A stretch of DNA of 64,000 nucleotides from Haliclona indistincta (GCA_964017065.1 OZ024783.1:3770932-3834931), one strand, 5' to 3'; positions 23,517 through 35,659 are shown, numbered from the stretch's first letter. A program made the numbers and translations. The notes: generated by a model from the sequence alone, not told the origin.

Positions 23517-24168
23517 AAAGTAAAGTAAAAAAGCTTTAATAAAAAAACTGAAAAGTGTAGGGATGACTCTTAAAAAAGGAAAGGAACAAGATGGGATGAT
23601 GCTTGCAAAAGTAAAGGAACAAGATGGAATAATGCTAAGCTTGCAAATGTAAAAGTCCCAAGTATCCCTACATCAGCGGCTTGCTGCGACGCAACTGACA
23701 TACGGAATCCTCTTCCTATACCTTTACATTCGTCGATTACTTCATCGGACTGCGTCCTCCAAACTCAGCTACCTGCAGCTTATTTACAACTGTCAACTAC
23801 TTCATCGGACTGCGTCCTCCTAAACACAGATACCTCTAGTTATTTACAACCGTCAATTACTTCATCGGACTGCGTCCTCCAAACACAGATACCTCTAGTT
23901 ATTTTACAACTGTCAACTACTTCATCGGACTGCGTCCTCCTAAACACATATACCTCTAGTTATTTACAACCGTCAATTACTCCATCGGACTGCGCCCTCC
24001 TTCAAGCCGCTGATGTAGGGATACTTGGGACTTTTACAATTGCAAGCTTAGCATTATTCCATCTTGTTCCTTTACTTTTGCAAGCATCATCCCATCTTGT
24101 TCCTTTCCTTTTTTAAGAGTCATCCCTACACTTTTCAGTTTTTTTATTAAAGCTTTTTTACTTTACTT
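23517..24168. mobile_element. Nested long-TIR (about 160 bp) foldback element
   Basis: The left arm 23517-23677 and right arm 24000-24168 are near-perfect inverted copies, from AAGTAAAGTAAAAAAGCTTT inward to CCCTACATCAGCGGC. The central part is the 60-bp tandem repeat listed separately. No transposase is present. Confidence 0.88.
23736..24000. repeat. 60-bp tandem repeat, five units, inside the foldback element
   Basis: Each unit ends in TACTTCATCGGACTGCGTCC or a close variant. Copies end at 23760, 23820, 23880, 23940 and 24000, an exact 60-bp period. Confidence 0.93.
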
Positions 24169-25816
24169 GTTCCTGTTACTTTTTTGATCACTATCAGTTT
24201 GAACTTATTAGTTGTATTCTATGATAGATGTTATTTCATTTTGACAACTCTGTGAGCAGCAGTTACTAGTCTAGCAGATGTGAACGTGCACAGGGTCTGG
24301 AGAGTAAGGAGTGTAGTTTAAAATAATGTTTAATAATTATTACCAATCATTCATTGAAAGGTTTAAAATAGTAAAGAGGTTAAGGACGCAGATAGCAAAA
24401 TATCAAGTCCAGGTATGATTTGACAACAGTAATGGATGAAGGAAGAGACTAATACTGACAACTCATGATGCTGCAAGCCTAATAGTAGAAGCACGCCTAG
24501 TAGAACCTTGTTGATGTCAATATCACACTCACAGAGGCTTCTAGTCCTTTACATCTTACGCTGCGTGGTGTAGGAACCTTACTGTGCGTAGAATCTCAGT
24601 TGCTGCCGGTAACTGAATCGTTCACGTCTGGGTATGTCAGTTTTAACCCGCCATCTGAAGCTTTAACGAACAGATCAGTGTTACTTAGGGTATAGTACTG
24701 CTCTAGACAAATTTCATACCTCTGGCTTGCGCGCTGAAGCGTCCAGAGCAGAGACAAAACGCGGAGATGGCTGCAAAACTGATGTGGGCGGAGTTAATGA
24801 TACGAGCGACAAGAGGGTTAATTATTTAATGGCGTCTTCAGTCCAAAACGGCCCAAAAACCATGTTTTTCAAGGATTACTCGCTTCTGGTAGTGTTTAAT
24901 GCCTATTTAAGAAGTAAGTGCACTACCCCAGATATATACACGTGCGATGGTGCAGGTTTGGTAGTCATTCGTTAACTCAGGACAGCGCTAGGCTTACCGA
25001 AAGAAGAAAGAAAGAAGAAAGATGAACAATTCGCGTGGGCGGCGATTTCAGTTTACCACTTTAGAAACGTCTGCCCGCTTCGCCAAAGGCATTTTCATGC
25101 TCAGAACAATCGCCTGATCAATCCTAGATGTCTGGAATGTCGACAAACGTTAAAACAGCGAAGATCTGCAACGCCCTCTCTGAGAGTCGCCATCTTGATT
25201 TATGTCGTCAAGCAAGCAGTCCCAGCGACTTTCATAGACTTCCTACAAGCGCTCGCACTTCAGATTCCCTCAGAGATAGTTAAAATACAGTAGAAATGTA
25301 TAACAGTAGAGATATGTGCGAAAACTCATTTTCACACATGAGTAGCCGCCATCTTAGTTCGAGGTCATCCCTACATATCATTGCCGATCGGCAATGATAA
25401 TAGATGGCTACGAACGTTTTTAGCACAATTTTTCAAGATCTGCGAGTGGTAAGTACCTGCTAGTGAACGCAAATTCAATGTCTGTAAGTTAAGTTTTGTT
25501 CATTGCTAAGGCGTGCCTTGGGCTGCTTATAGCGCAAGTTTGAAAGCATAAGCTTGCTCGTAGTGAAAGTTGCGAATATTTACAATTGCGCGTCCGGAGT
25601 TACACCCCGTCCGGAGTTACGCCCATCTACCTTAACCAGTCAGGGCGCGTGTTCCCCATGTTCCCAGCAGTATCTTGCTGTCCTGCTGATGATAGTAGCT
25701 GAGTGTAGTGAGTACCATAGCAATCTGGAGCTGCTGATCCAGGTGAGCTACTAGCTGTGGTCATGTACTGAGAGCATGGTTCTCGTGTGCTAGGGTTTAT
25801 TCTAGTGTACACAGAT

Positions 25817-26855
25817 CAGGGGGCGGCGACTCTAATATACCCTGTACTTGTGGCCGCGACCGGGATCAAAATTTTGATCGTCCAAAATCTGATCTTGATC
25901 GCTTGACTGCTGTAGATTTTCGACTTTGATCGTTTGATCTTGGTCGCGCACGTGCGCGTTTAAGCTCCTCCCTAGCCTACTGTTAGTCTGCCGTGTATAC
26001 GTACTACACCAGTTCTAGCAAAACACCCATGCTTAGCTGTACCGTACTAACTACCATGCGTACCTACGGCTGTGCAAAGAACAGCTGCAATGGTAAACAG
26101 GCACGCAGAGGAGCTCTAATAATATTATTTTAATAAGTAGGAGTGACCGTTTAACCCTAGTGGGAGTGGCCTGACGAGTAGCTAGTAGGGATGAGGCTAT
26201 TATGCTCAAAAATTTACCCATTATTCTATGCCGCACTGCTCAAAATTTTCACCGATTATGCTCACAATTATGCTACTTACATGTATTCAAGCCTCACGTG
26301 ATCATTGAAACAAACGATTGAACGATTGATAGGCAGTCTAAGGCAGCTCACAGCTGCTAGCTTACTGTCGACAAGATGATAACGCATTTTCGAATGCAAT
26401 ATGTGCTTGTTTGTTCTTGTGTTGCTGTTGAACTTGAATGCGCATTCAAATATGGTGGGTGTAACGACCACACCTACCAATTATGTTACATTTTTTACCG
26501 ATTATGCTTTGAATAATGCTCGAAAAAACTTTACCTATTATGCCGGAAGCAGTGCCCGCATATTAGCCGCATCCCTAGTAGCTAGCTAGCCGCTTTATAC
26601 TGTTATACTTCCGCTGTGTACGGTCTCGTAGCATATGCACAGAGAGTCATTCCTCATTGTATAGCATTATAAACAGGTATGATTATGATTTATAAACTTA
26701 TTAGACTTTAGAGTAGAGTTAAATTTTTGATTTTGATCAGCCCAGGAACTGTCTTGATCCTTTGATCGCCACTAACGAACCATCTTGATCTATTGATTCC
26801 AATTTGATCCCGGTCGCAGCCGCAAGTACAGGGTACATTGGAGTCGCCGCCCCTG
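25817..26855. mobile_element. 1.04-kb element with about 50-bp TIRs and ACAGAT duplication
   Basis: The ends read CAGGGGGCGGCGACTC and the complement of CAGGGGCGGCGACTCC, followed in both arms by TACCCTGTACTTG and GCGACCGGGATCAAA. Six-base ACAGAT flanks both ends; the other units read ACAGATGGTGGTG with nothing inserted. No transposase is recognised. The CAGGGG termini recall hAT elements, but the visible duplication is 6 rather than 8 bp, so the superfamily is open. Confidence 0.85.
26186..26577. mobile_element. Nested hAT-like MITE, 392 bp
   Basis: The ends are TAGGGATGAGGCTATTATGC and the complement of TAGGGATGCGGCTAATATGC. It is flanked by a perfect 8-bp duplication GTAGCTAG (26178-26185 and 26578-26585). 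The TIR start TAGGGATG and 8-bp duplication are typical of hAT MITEs. It lies inside the 25817-26855 element. Confidence 0.88.
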
Positions 26856-27277
26856 ACAGATGGTGGTGTGAGTGGCTTCTTGGCTTTCCTTGAAGCATGA
26901 ACAGTAGTTATTCAGCTGATAGTCCCACTTGCATTGTATTCTGGTTCACTCATTTTTCTCTTAACCTGAATGACAGCGAATGATACCATTATTTTAGTCA
27001 ATGTCAATAATTATAATGTGTTCAAAGTACACATTAATGTGATTGCATGGATCACATAGTGTAAACACAAATCAATGACACAGTAACACAGTCATTGTGT
27101 TGAATGTGATATCTGATAGTTAGATCAGTGAGTGTGTGTGTGAAGCCACTCAAGTGACTGATCTGGTAATGTATTATGATATTTCCATTGTAGTGGACAC
27201 TGAATGGCATCTACTGGACTAATATTTGACACTCACGTAAGCTTGCTCGCTGTGTGGACGCTTTCTCTGTCGCTCAG

Positions 27278-28320
27278 GTCAGAACATAGTCTTAGTAAGA
27301 TGTGAAGACATCAATATCAGCGGGAATTTCTATTATAACAAATGTAAGCCACACCTACCCACACACAAAGGTCTTGTCTTGGTCTTGTAGACTACATACC
27401 CTTACCCTGCTTGATTACTGCTGTTAACAATAATCTTCCCTTCTCTATTGTAGTGAAGTATATTCAGTTCCTTCGGAAACGTTGTAATGTCAAGCCATCT
27501 CGTGGTCCCTTCCATCTCAGAGCTCCCAGTAGAATATTCTGGCGCACAGTACGAGGGATGCTTCCTCACAAGACGAAGCGAGGGGCAGCGGCTCTCAACC
27601 ACCTCAAGGTGTTCGAGGGAGTACCTCCTCCATATGATCGAGTGAAGAGAATGGTGGTCCCTCGTGCTCTGAGGGTGCTTCGACTAAAACCAGATAGGAA
27701 GGTGATTGAAAAATGATAATAGCAAAATATTGACGTTACTCTTTTCTCATAGTTTTGTGTGCTTGGACGTCTTTCTCACGAAGTAGGCTGGAAATACAAG
27801 GTATAGTCCACACTGTTGCTTTGCACATGTACGTACGTGTGTGTTGTACGAGGCTAGAGTCACATGCCTGTCAGGTGATCTGTGGTGGGTGTGTGCTAAG
27901 TTCTCGTGACAATATGACAGCTGGAGCTAATTCACTGTCTGAGCAAACCAGTGCTTTAGACAGTCACCACTCCTTCTGACATAGAATAGACGCGCACACA
28001 CATACTAGGTTAGACCTGTGAACAACCATTGTTCATTTTTGTGTGTCTACAGGATATTGTTGATGCCCTCGAGACAAAGAGAAAGGCTCGCGCTGAAATT
28101 TATTACGAGAGAAAGAAGAAGCTTACAGTAAGTCAACAAATTTTTGAAACATCGTAAACTTCACTTCTTTCTCGCTCCTCCCCCACTTGTCTCTCCCTTC
28201 TTCCCTCGTCTCTCTCTCTCCTCTCTTTCTCTCTCTCTCATGAAGCAAGCTGAAGCAGACTGCAAAGCTCGTGTTCAACCTATCAATGACCAACTCACTC
28301 AATTTGGACTGGAAGTGTAG
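27278..28320 (+). pseudogene. RPL13A: Ribosomal protein L13a, copy 4 (last splice acceptor deleted)
   Basis: Exons 27278-27343, 27454-27701, 27753-27800 and 28053-28127 are recognisable. The last exon lacks its acceptor: the CTTCAGCGTCTC seen in all other copies is collapsed so that the CT tract runs straight into CATGAAGCAAGC. FYRN reads FYYN in exon 3, and the exon-4 donor is GTGATT. The exon-2-like block (27194-27236) has an early stop. I call it a pseudogene. Confidence 0.82.
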
Positions 28321-28456
28321 CAATAGTCAATGTAGACTGTATCACATGATGTCATCAAGCAGCATTGATACTATGAGAGTTGTTTGTCAAATATTTTACT
28401 TCAAAAAAATTGTGTGAACCATTGCGTTAGTTAGTTTATATCATGAAGACAGTGAT

Positions 28457-28532
28457 TAGTCTCGTCCCCAGACCACACCCTCGCCTATCGCGAGAGAGGG
28501 ATAGGCGAGGGTGTGGTCTGGGGACAAGACTA
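28457..28532. mobile_element. 76-bp hairpin MITE in the RPL13A-4 3' flank
   Basis: Same element family and same insertion site as 1199-1274, flanked by GACAGTGAT on the left and GACGGTGAT on the right. Its presence in only units 1 and 4 groups these two units. Confidence 0.85.
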
Positions 28533-28740
28533 GACGGTGATCTGCTATGACTACAATAACAAGAACTAAAAATTAATATAAAATAAAAAATTATTGTACA
28601 CATAAAGTGGGGATGCTTTTATTGAAGGAACATGAGAAAGTTGTTATAGCAACAGTTTTAGTGTTTTGAAATGTCATGAATACGTTTACTATAAAAGAAG
28701 TCAGCTGCATGAAGTGTGAAATGTCAAACATGTACTACAA

Positions 28741-31665
28741 TTACCATGGTTCCAGCAGATGCTTATATTGTTCGTGGATGTGTGGTGGTAGATTGTCATA
28801 GTTTGATTTATGAAGTCTCAACTTCTTTAATCGACTGTTACCAGCAGCTTCAATCAGTTGGAACAGGTTTGTTTTATTGTCATCACTGTTGTACAATATC
28901 TCTCCAATCATCAGTACTTCTAGTGTGTGGTGTGACTGTACAAAGTTAGTGAGAACAGGTAGATCACTGTCTCGTAGACCAACAACAATCCCCAGGTAGG
29001 TCAGTGAAGTGATATTCATGATCAATGCAGCTAGCGGGTGAAGAAGGTTAGGTGAGATGGTGAGCGCTTTGAGGTTTGTGTTCTCATGAGGGAGTAACTC
29101 ATCATGAAGCACAATATCTTGATAACCTAAATTCAATGCCAGTTCTTGCAGTGGAGATGGTTGAAATAATAGTGGAATGAGTGCATTGTTCGTACGTAGT
29201 TCACCAATTCTAATAATGTGATACTCTAGTCTCCTCAGTCCACTCCCTGGTGCTATCAGCTGCTTTAAGGCGACCTCATCATCATGATCATAATAATCAT
29301 GACGAATAAATATGACTAGACGATCAAGTTTACAAAATTCTTTCAACGGAGTAATAATTTGAGAAAAAAATAAAGATTGTAATATCAAACACAGAAATCG
29401 AATTCTCTTCGTAGAAATAGGAGTGGACCTGAGACCCTTTACCAGAAGATTAACTCCCTCCATTCCTTTATCGTTGACGATTCTTAGTCCCCATCTTTCA
29501 TCAAAGTGGCTGATGCAGTATCCTGTGGCATACAAGTCAAAACCGACTACTGGTGTAACATAGATTGTATCACGTTTACTATAGTCCACCTTCACACTAT
29601 CCATAATGCTAGGACACTCATATGCACAATGGACCAACTGTAGACCCTCAGAGGCAAGCAGCTGTACCAACTCCTGGTACACAGGGTGACTATGATAATC
29701 ATCATGTCTGTACATTCCTGCCAGAAACCTCACAACAACACTACCTTCCTTTAGCCATTTTACCAGTTCAAAGGCACTAGGATTCAAAATAGCAATATGG
29801 AGGGCAGTCAAGTATTCTTGAAGAGTGAGATGGAGGAAGGAGTAGGAGCACCCAGGACCTGTACACACATTCACACTTGTTGTCTTTTTCATTGTCCCAA
29901 GATGCTCAAAGTCCTCACCAAGGTCAGTGAAGACATACTTTTTCTCACACAGACTCTCATAGGCCACCTTGGCTAGCTGAAGAAGCTGCTGAGCCACTAC
30001 AGGAGGAAGCTTGCTAATGTCCTCTGTACGCTGGAGGGAAGAAGGCATGCAATACTCACTAGGAACCTGACATGTGGACACGAGGTGCCTGCGAATGAGA
30101 CCGCGAGTGAGAGCGTCAAAGAGTTGTGTCATGGTTGTAGGGTAGGGAGTATCTGTGTCGTAGCTGTCCTGGTATACCAGGGCTACAATGACGGCATTGA
30201 GAGGGATATACATCATACCATATACGGGAGGATTACCGGTGATGTAAGACAAGAACCTTGCCAGGATATCCCCACTAAAGATGCTCTCAGCAAACCGCTT
30301 GATATCCTCTCTAGTGAAGCCTATCACCTCGAGGTGCCTGTCTATGTTATGCTGGCAGAGACTCCAGAGGTCAGCGCTTACTGAAGGACGACTGGTGACA
30401 ATAATAGTAGCCTCTGCCAGAAGCCTACCCTTAAGTAGATCTATGTAGACTGAGCCCTCCTGTCGCTGCTCACGAGGAAGCTCATCAAACCCATCGCACA
30501 CGATAAGCATGCCATCTCCCTCTCCTATTGCAGCCAAGAGCTCCTTCATGTTAGTGGTAGCATCACATGGCAGCAGGTCCCCAAGACAGCGTGCCTCTTG
30601 AGCCTTCTTCTCCCTTAAGCGAACTAGCACCACTAACTCGTACTGCTTCACACTCTCTAACTCCTCCCACTTGTGACATACCTCCCATGCCAGTGTGCTC
30701 TTGCCGATACCTGGTGCACCCTCCACCAGGACACAACGTACTGGTCTACCATCCTCTCTGGGCTTTAGTATATGATCTAGTGCTATCGGAGCTTTCTCAC
30801 GCAAGATCTCTTCAGTTAAACCGTGGAGACTTTTTCTAGTAAACTCATCTGCTTGCTTCCTGGTGATACCCTTCTTGCTGATGACAGCTAGCTCAATGTA
30901 GTGCTTGCTGGCAGTAGTGAGTAGCTTATCATCATCAGGGAGTGGCTGTCGGTAACATTTCTTTAGGAACTGTTTGTACTGTTTCCTGGTGATAGCTGAG
31001 GAGAGGAAACACATCATCCACTGGTCATTAGTGACTGAGTATGTCATTATACCTGTTGTGCTTGAATGAGATGAAGAGGTGATGGAGGATGGTATCATAC
31101 TATCATTGGTCTGTTGAGCTGTAAGACACTGTCACATGTTATTCCACCATACACACATTCTCTACTCACCAGCTGATGTGTTTGGTGGTAGGGACGACAC
31201 CAGTTGAGGAGTGTGCAGTGACTTGAGTTGAGCTACATCAGAACACCATGCACTGGTCAGTGGATGTACTCAGACACAAATTATCACACTCACCACATGT
31301 GGACCTCAGCTTGCCACAGAGGTGCTGCATTGAACTGTCCTTCTCTAGTGCTTCCACAAACTTGTGGTAGTTGCCGGGGTCTAGTCGGATTGTAGTTTCT
31401 GTCGCATCTAGGAGCTCACACACTTTATCAGAGTCTACCAGTGTTCTACTGCAGATTTTCTTTCTCGTTTCTCTTGACAGTAGACCAGCTGCGAACAGTC
31501 TGGCGGACAGTGTGGTTGGGTTCTGGATGGACTCGAACAGGTCAGCAAAATGACTTTGAAACGAGCGGTACTCAGCGCTCTCGGTCTCCTGAACAGCAGC
31601 ATAATAGACCAGGATCAAAAGCAGAGATGAGAAAGTCTTACCTGCTGATCAACAAAAGCTGCCAT
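28741..31665 (-). CDS. NLR-4: CARD-NACHT-LRR protein, intact, mosaic 5' end
   Basis: Exons: 31665-31642 (MAAFVDQQ, type A as in NLR-1), 31588-31294 (CARD of the type-B group), 31232-31170 and 31118-28741; about 919 residues with no lesion. NACHT Walker A is GAPGIGKST and Walker B MLIVCDGFDELP. The FLHLTLQEYLTALHIA motif and LRRs are complete, and the protein ends LLEPW. The combination of a type-A first exon with a type-B CARD exon places a recombination or gene-conversion point in intron 1. It converges on RPL13A-4 and is followed at its 5' side by the RYK-2 block. Confidence 0.93.
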
Positions 31666-31872
31666 TTACCTCGCTCAAATCAACACCTTTTGAGGGCGTG
31701 TTCGCTTAGAACGAGAGTTAAAATATTCATAGACCAAAGTATGACATAATTATTTTATTTGTTCTGTAAGTAAAATTTCCCAAACCATGAATTTTTTAAA
31801 GTAATATTTCTTGGATGTTGAGATCATGATATTGCATGATTATTATAGTCGAACTTGGTTGTTGTCATAAGT

Positions 31873-31979
31873 GGCGTTTACACGTACCAAACCGGTTTAC
31901 TCTAAACCGATTCAAAGCGGTTTACGTTGCGTTTACACGAGCGTTGCCAAACCGCTTGGAATCGGTTTGCGTGTAAACA
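31873..31979. mobile_element. About 107-bp foldback element (GGCGTTTACACG termini)
   Basis: The ends read GGCGTTTACACG and CGTGTAAAC, with internal repeats of AAACCG/CGGTTT in both orientations. It lies between NLR-4 and RYK-2 and is not present beside RYK-1 or RYK-3. Confidence 0.6.
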
Positions 31980-33675
31980 GGAAATAAGTTTGCAAATCGA
32001 TTCAAGTCACACAGCAGAGAGAGAAGTATGTGTACATACAACAATGTGACAATGTGATTGGAGTCTCTTGATCATCTCAGGAGCTCCCTTCACAAACACA
32101 TGCATCAGACGAGTGTCCTTGGTTGGATCACATGAAAAGTGTCAAAACACAAAAGTCACACAATCAATGACACAGTTCGTATTCACTGGAGGTGATTCAT
32201 GATACACATCACAAGAAAAAATCCGATAAAAAAAGAAAATAGTGCACTGTGATTTTTAAAATTTTAAACTATGATACATCAATCTCCTGTATATGTATGT
32301 ATGTTGGATCATTGCTTGAATGTACCAATGCTGCTAAAAGCAGCAAATAGTTCCGATGACATGTCCCCCAGCCCTAAACCTGCAAAGGGATCTTCCTGAG
32401 GGGGCTGAGGGGATTTTTGTGCTGCATCCCGGGAGGAGAAAGAAGTCTCGAAATGAGTCGGGGGCTCAAAAGGATCTTCCTCACTCAGTTTCGGTGACCG
32501 TTGAGGTGGAGGTGGTGGTTGTCTTAGGTTCGGTGACTTTTCGGGAGGTGGGGGTGCCTGTCGTAAGTTTGGTGACCTTTCCGGAGGCGAAGGTGCTTGT
32601 CTAAGGTTTGGTGACCTTTCAGGTGGTGGAGGTGCTTGTCTTAGGTTTGGTGACCTTTCAGGTGGTGGAGGTGCTTGTCTTAGGTTCGGTGACCTTTCCG
32701 GAGGTGGGGGTGCTCTTCTGAGCTTTGGTGAACTTTTGAGTGCGTGTGTGTCTTGCAGTTGGTGGCCCTGGCTGTCGCTACTACTGTCTTCATCGCTACG
32801 AATACCCGAATCAGTCGATTTCGTGGTGATAACTGTCTGAGGTGAGACAGAAGCTAGACTATGAGCAGGATTGCTGCTGCTACTGCTGCGATTACTGCTC
32901 GGCCCGGCGGCAGTCAAACTGTCCCTTCTAAACTTTTCATCAGTCAATCGGGTCATTTCGATACCACCTGAAGTGTGATTCGGTTGCATGGTAGGAGTGG
33001 AGTAGGTCGTGTTCATGCTTTCCAGTCCAGTCGACATAAAGCTGGAGCAGTCAGTGTTGGATGTTGATGCTAGTGAATGTGTTATAGCGGGAAGTACGAT
33101 GCTTGATCGAGTACTAGTTGAGCTGTCGTAAGGTGCACTCTTGTTCTCGTCCGGTGTTTCCGATCGATTGACTGCTTGTGGTGTCACGGGTGGTTTTAGC
33201 GTTGCTGTACTCTCGCTGACTTCTGTCAATCTCTCAGCTTTGATGGTGGACCCTCGAGACTTTAGAGTGGAGGGAAATGACCCGCCTCCTACTGCTGCCT
33301 CGTCCTCTGATTCACCTGACGAATCACTGGTGAGCCCAGTAAAAGACAGGCTGACTTGGCGGCTAGTTCGAGAGCCACTAAATCGGCGACTCATAGGATC
33401 TGAGTTCCCACCAATGCTGCCCATAAGATTGTTAATAAGTTGGCGAGAGAGTGGTTCACTGACAGCCACTGGTTGCTGGCGAGATGAGGTGGACGGTGGT
33501 TTTAGAAAGGTTGAAAAAGTTGGTTCTTGTGAGTCAGGAAGATACATTTGGTGAGTGGGTGGTTGAAATGGTGAATAACGACCGTTCATTTCATTCAGTT
33601 CAGCATAGATTTGAGTGATATTAGGTCGTTCTTCTGGTCTCCTTCTCCAGCAATTCTTCATCAGTGTGCCCCTAG

Positions 33676-33804
33676 AGAGAGAGAGAGAGAGAGAGAGAGT
33701 GAGAGTGATGAATGGATGGGTGGATGGTGTGTGGGTAAGTGAGTGAGTGAGTGAGTGAGTGAGTGAGTGAGTGAGTGAGTGAGTGAGTGAGTGAGTGAGT
33801 GAGG
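33676..33804. repeat. GA and GTGA microsatellites in a RYK-2 intron
   Basis: A (GA)n run at the acceptor of the last exon is followed by about 17 GTGA units from 33738. Position is equivalent to 6640-6764 in RYK-1. Confidence 0.9.
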
Positions 33805-34816
33805 TCAGCTAGTCTCTTTTGTCTCACAGGTTTCCAGGGCATTCTTCAGGTGTTTCTAGTCTCTCTTCCATCATGAGCTGGGAGAGCACACTTCTGTTAG
33901 GGATACCAGAGTATGGCTGTCGTCCAGTACTCATCACTTCCCACATAGTCACACCGAACGACCACTAAACACAAGATAACAGTCACCGATAGCATAAAAT
34001 GTATTTCAATATTATCTTACCACATTGCTTTGTGTTGTGCAGAGCCCTTCCTGGAGGGTCTCTACGGCTGACCACTTCACTGGACGGAGGCTGCCTCTGA
34101 TGAAGGCGTAACAGTCGGCAAAGAACTCCTGAGAGAGTGCACCGTCAGAAAGCTTCACTGTGAAGTTGCTGTCAAGCCTGTGAGAAAAGGAGATAAAATA
34201 AATTCGCCTAATGAAGAGCGCTTTTTTAAATGCAAGTATACTGAGCGCTGCAGCAAAACGTACGCTTAACAGACGATATGCGCCTATACGCGAGAAGCGT
34301 CTATTAACACTCCAGTACGGTAGAGCAGTTTTTTGTTGGTATTGTGGAACTCACCAGCAGTTTCTCAGTCCTAAGTCAGGATGTACTACACCATTGTCAG
34401 AGAGGAACTTCATATAGCAGATGCAATTTGATAAGAGAACATCACCTTCAACTCAACAGACAGCGGCTACAAAAATGAATAATAATAGTGAAAATTTGAA
34501 GCTATCAAATCCAAATTGAGATCTAAATTGATCTATCAAAAATTTGAAGTTATCCCAATTCAAAAAATTATTGGTAAGATCAAATTTTGTAACATACTAG
34601 TATTGGTGAATCAGATGATGTGAGTTGGCTTCTTTCCATGAATATGAGCAGGTTGCTGTACTCTGGTGTGGGGTAGATCACGATGGGTGGTAGGTTATCT
34701 ACCACACTGAGTCCTAGCACTGGTAGAATAATGTCATGCTCTAGTCCTTGCAGTAGAGTAGCCGTCTCTATGAACTTAGCAATCTGGTCTCTACGAGTAC
34801 CATCATCTGATACACC

Positions 34817-34817
<1 letters not shown>

Positions 34818-34879
<62 letters not shown>

Positions 34880-34979
34880 GGAGGGAGGGAGGGAGGGAGG
34901 GAGGGAGGGAGGGAGGGAGGGAGGGAGAGGAGAGAGAGAGGGGGGAAGGGAGAGAGGGAGAGAGGGAGAGAGGGAGAGA
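34818..34979. repeat. GA/GGGA microsatellite at a RYK-2 splice acceptor
   Basis: Pure GA run followed by GGGA repeats, directly adjacent to the exon start at 34815. It is the expanded counterpart of 7892-7949. Confidence 0.92.
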
Positions 34980-35260
34980 AGAGCAAGTGAACTATATCAC
35001 ATAACATTGCTATTTGCAAATGCAAAAGCGAAGCAAAATTTGGCAGATTCACTGGCAGATTATCACACTACAAAGTCACAATTCAAAATTTAGCTGTATA
35101 GGTAAAATTTTATTACATAGTGCACTGACCAATCACCATCTTTAGCATAATGGACTCGCTTGAGTAGAGTCCCTCGACTGACTCCATTGTCATAGTGCCC
35201 TTCATGAGATAACCGTATGTACCTACATGGAGTGAAAAGTATTATGGAGAGAAATAAAAA

Positions 35261-35261
<1 letters not shown>

Positions 35262-35295
<34 letters not shown>

Positions 35296-35315
35296 GAAAC
35301 AGAGAGAGAGAGAGA

Positions 35316-35364
<49 letters not shown>
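35262..35364. repeat. GT then GA microsatellites at the RYK-2 5' breakpoint
   Basis: A (GT)n run at 35262-35294 and a (GA)n run at 35299-35364. Immediately after them the sequence switches to NLR intron-1 sequence, so the microsatellite marks the rearrangement point. Confidence 0.88.
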
Positions 35365-35367
<3 letters not shown>

Positions 35368-35370
35368 TAC

Positions 35371-35454
35371 TGGTACATTCATATTGTGTAGCTAAGGGTA
35401 AAGTTTACCTTATCATGCCCTCGATCATGCCTTATCCACAGAACAAGACGCCAT
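35371..35454 (-). pseudogene. NLR exon-1 remnant next to the RYK-2 breakpoint
   Basis: Matches intron 1 and exon 1 of NLR-2/-3/-5 (ATGGCGTCTTGTTCTGTGGA). A 21-bp insertion before the donor brings in-frame stops. There is no CARD exon behind it. It is the counterpart of the remnant at 13068-13254. Confidence 0.8.
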
Positions 35455-35659
35455 ATTCAGATCAGCTGAGAAACCACACCCTTTGTGGGCGTAGCTAGAT
35501 GACTATTATAAGTCTCGGACCAGTCAGGACTCGGGGCGCGTGTTCCCCCATGTTCCCAGCAGTATCTTGCTGTCCTGCTGCTGATAGTAGCTGAGTGTAG
35601 TGAGTACCATAGCAATCTGGAGCTGCTGATCCAGGTGAGCTACTAGCTGTGGTCATGTA

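Larger units (their letters stand above)
23188..25632. mobile_element. 2.4-kb TIR element with 3-bp TAA duplication (PIF/Harbinger-like, non-autonomous)
   Basis: Terminal inverted repeats of about 23 bp: GGTAGATGGGAGTAACTCCG at the left and the complement of GGTAGATGGGCGTAACTCCG at the right. It is flanked by TAA (23185-23187 and 25633-25635). The homologous site in other units reads GCGTAACCAG with no insertion. No transposase frame is seen. A 3-bp TWA-type duplication is characteristic of PIF/Harbinger, but that superfamily call is inference. It carries a nested foldback element at 23517-24168. Confidence 0.8.
32309..35222 (-). pseudogene. RYK-2: RYK-like pseudokinase, 5'-truncated with a 2-bp frameshift
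   Basis: Exons: 35222-35130 (glycine loop RGTYGYLMKG), 34815-34598 (HDNILPVLGLSVVDNLPPIV, open here), 34466-34355 (catalytic loop), 34177-34021 (SDGALS), 33964-33828 and 33671-32309 (C lobe end plus tail). The catalytic-loop exon has 2 extra bases near 34411 (CATATAGC against CATAGC in RYK-1), which breaks the frame between SYQIAS and VVHPDL. The exons for VDRRKLY, juxtamembrane and membrane parts are missing; homology ends just past 35222 in microsatellites and then NLR intron-1 sequence. The tail has four perfect and one variant 13-residue proline repeat and ends like RYK-1 (DPFAGLGLGDMSSELFAAFS). Confidence 0.83.
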
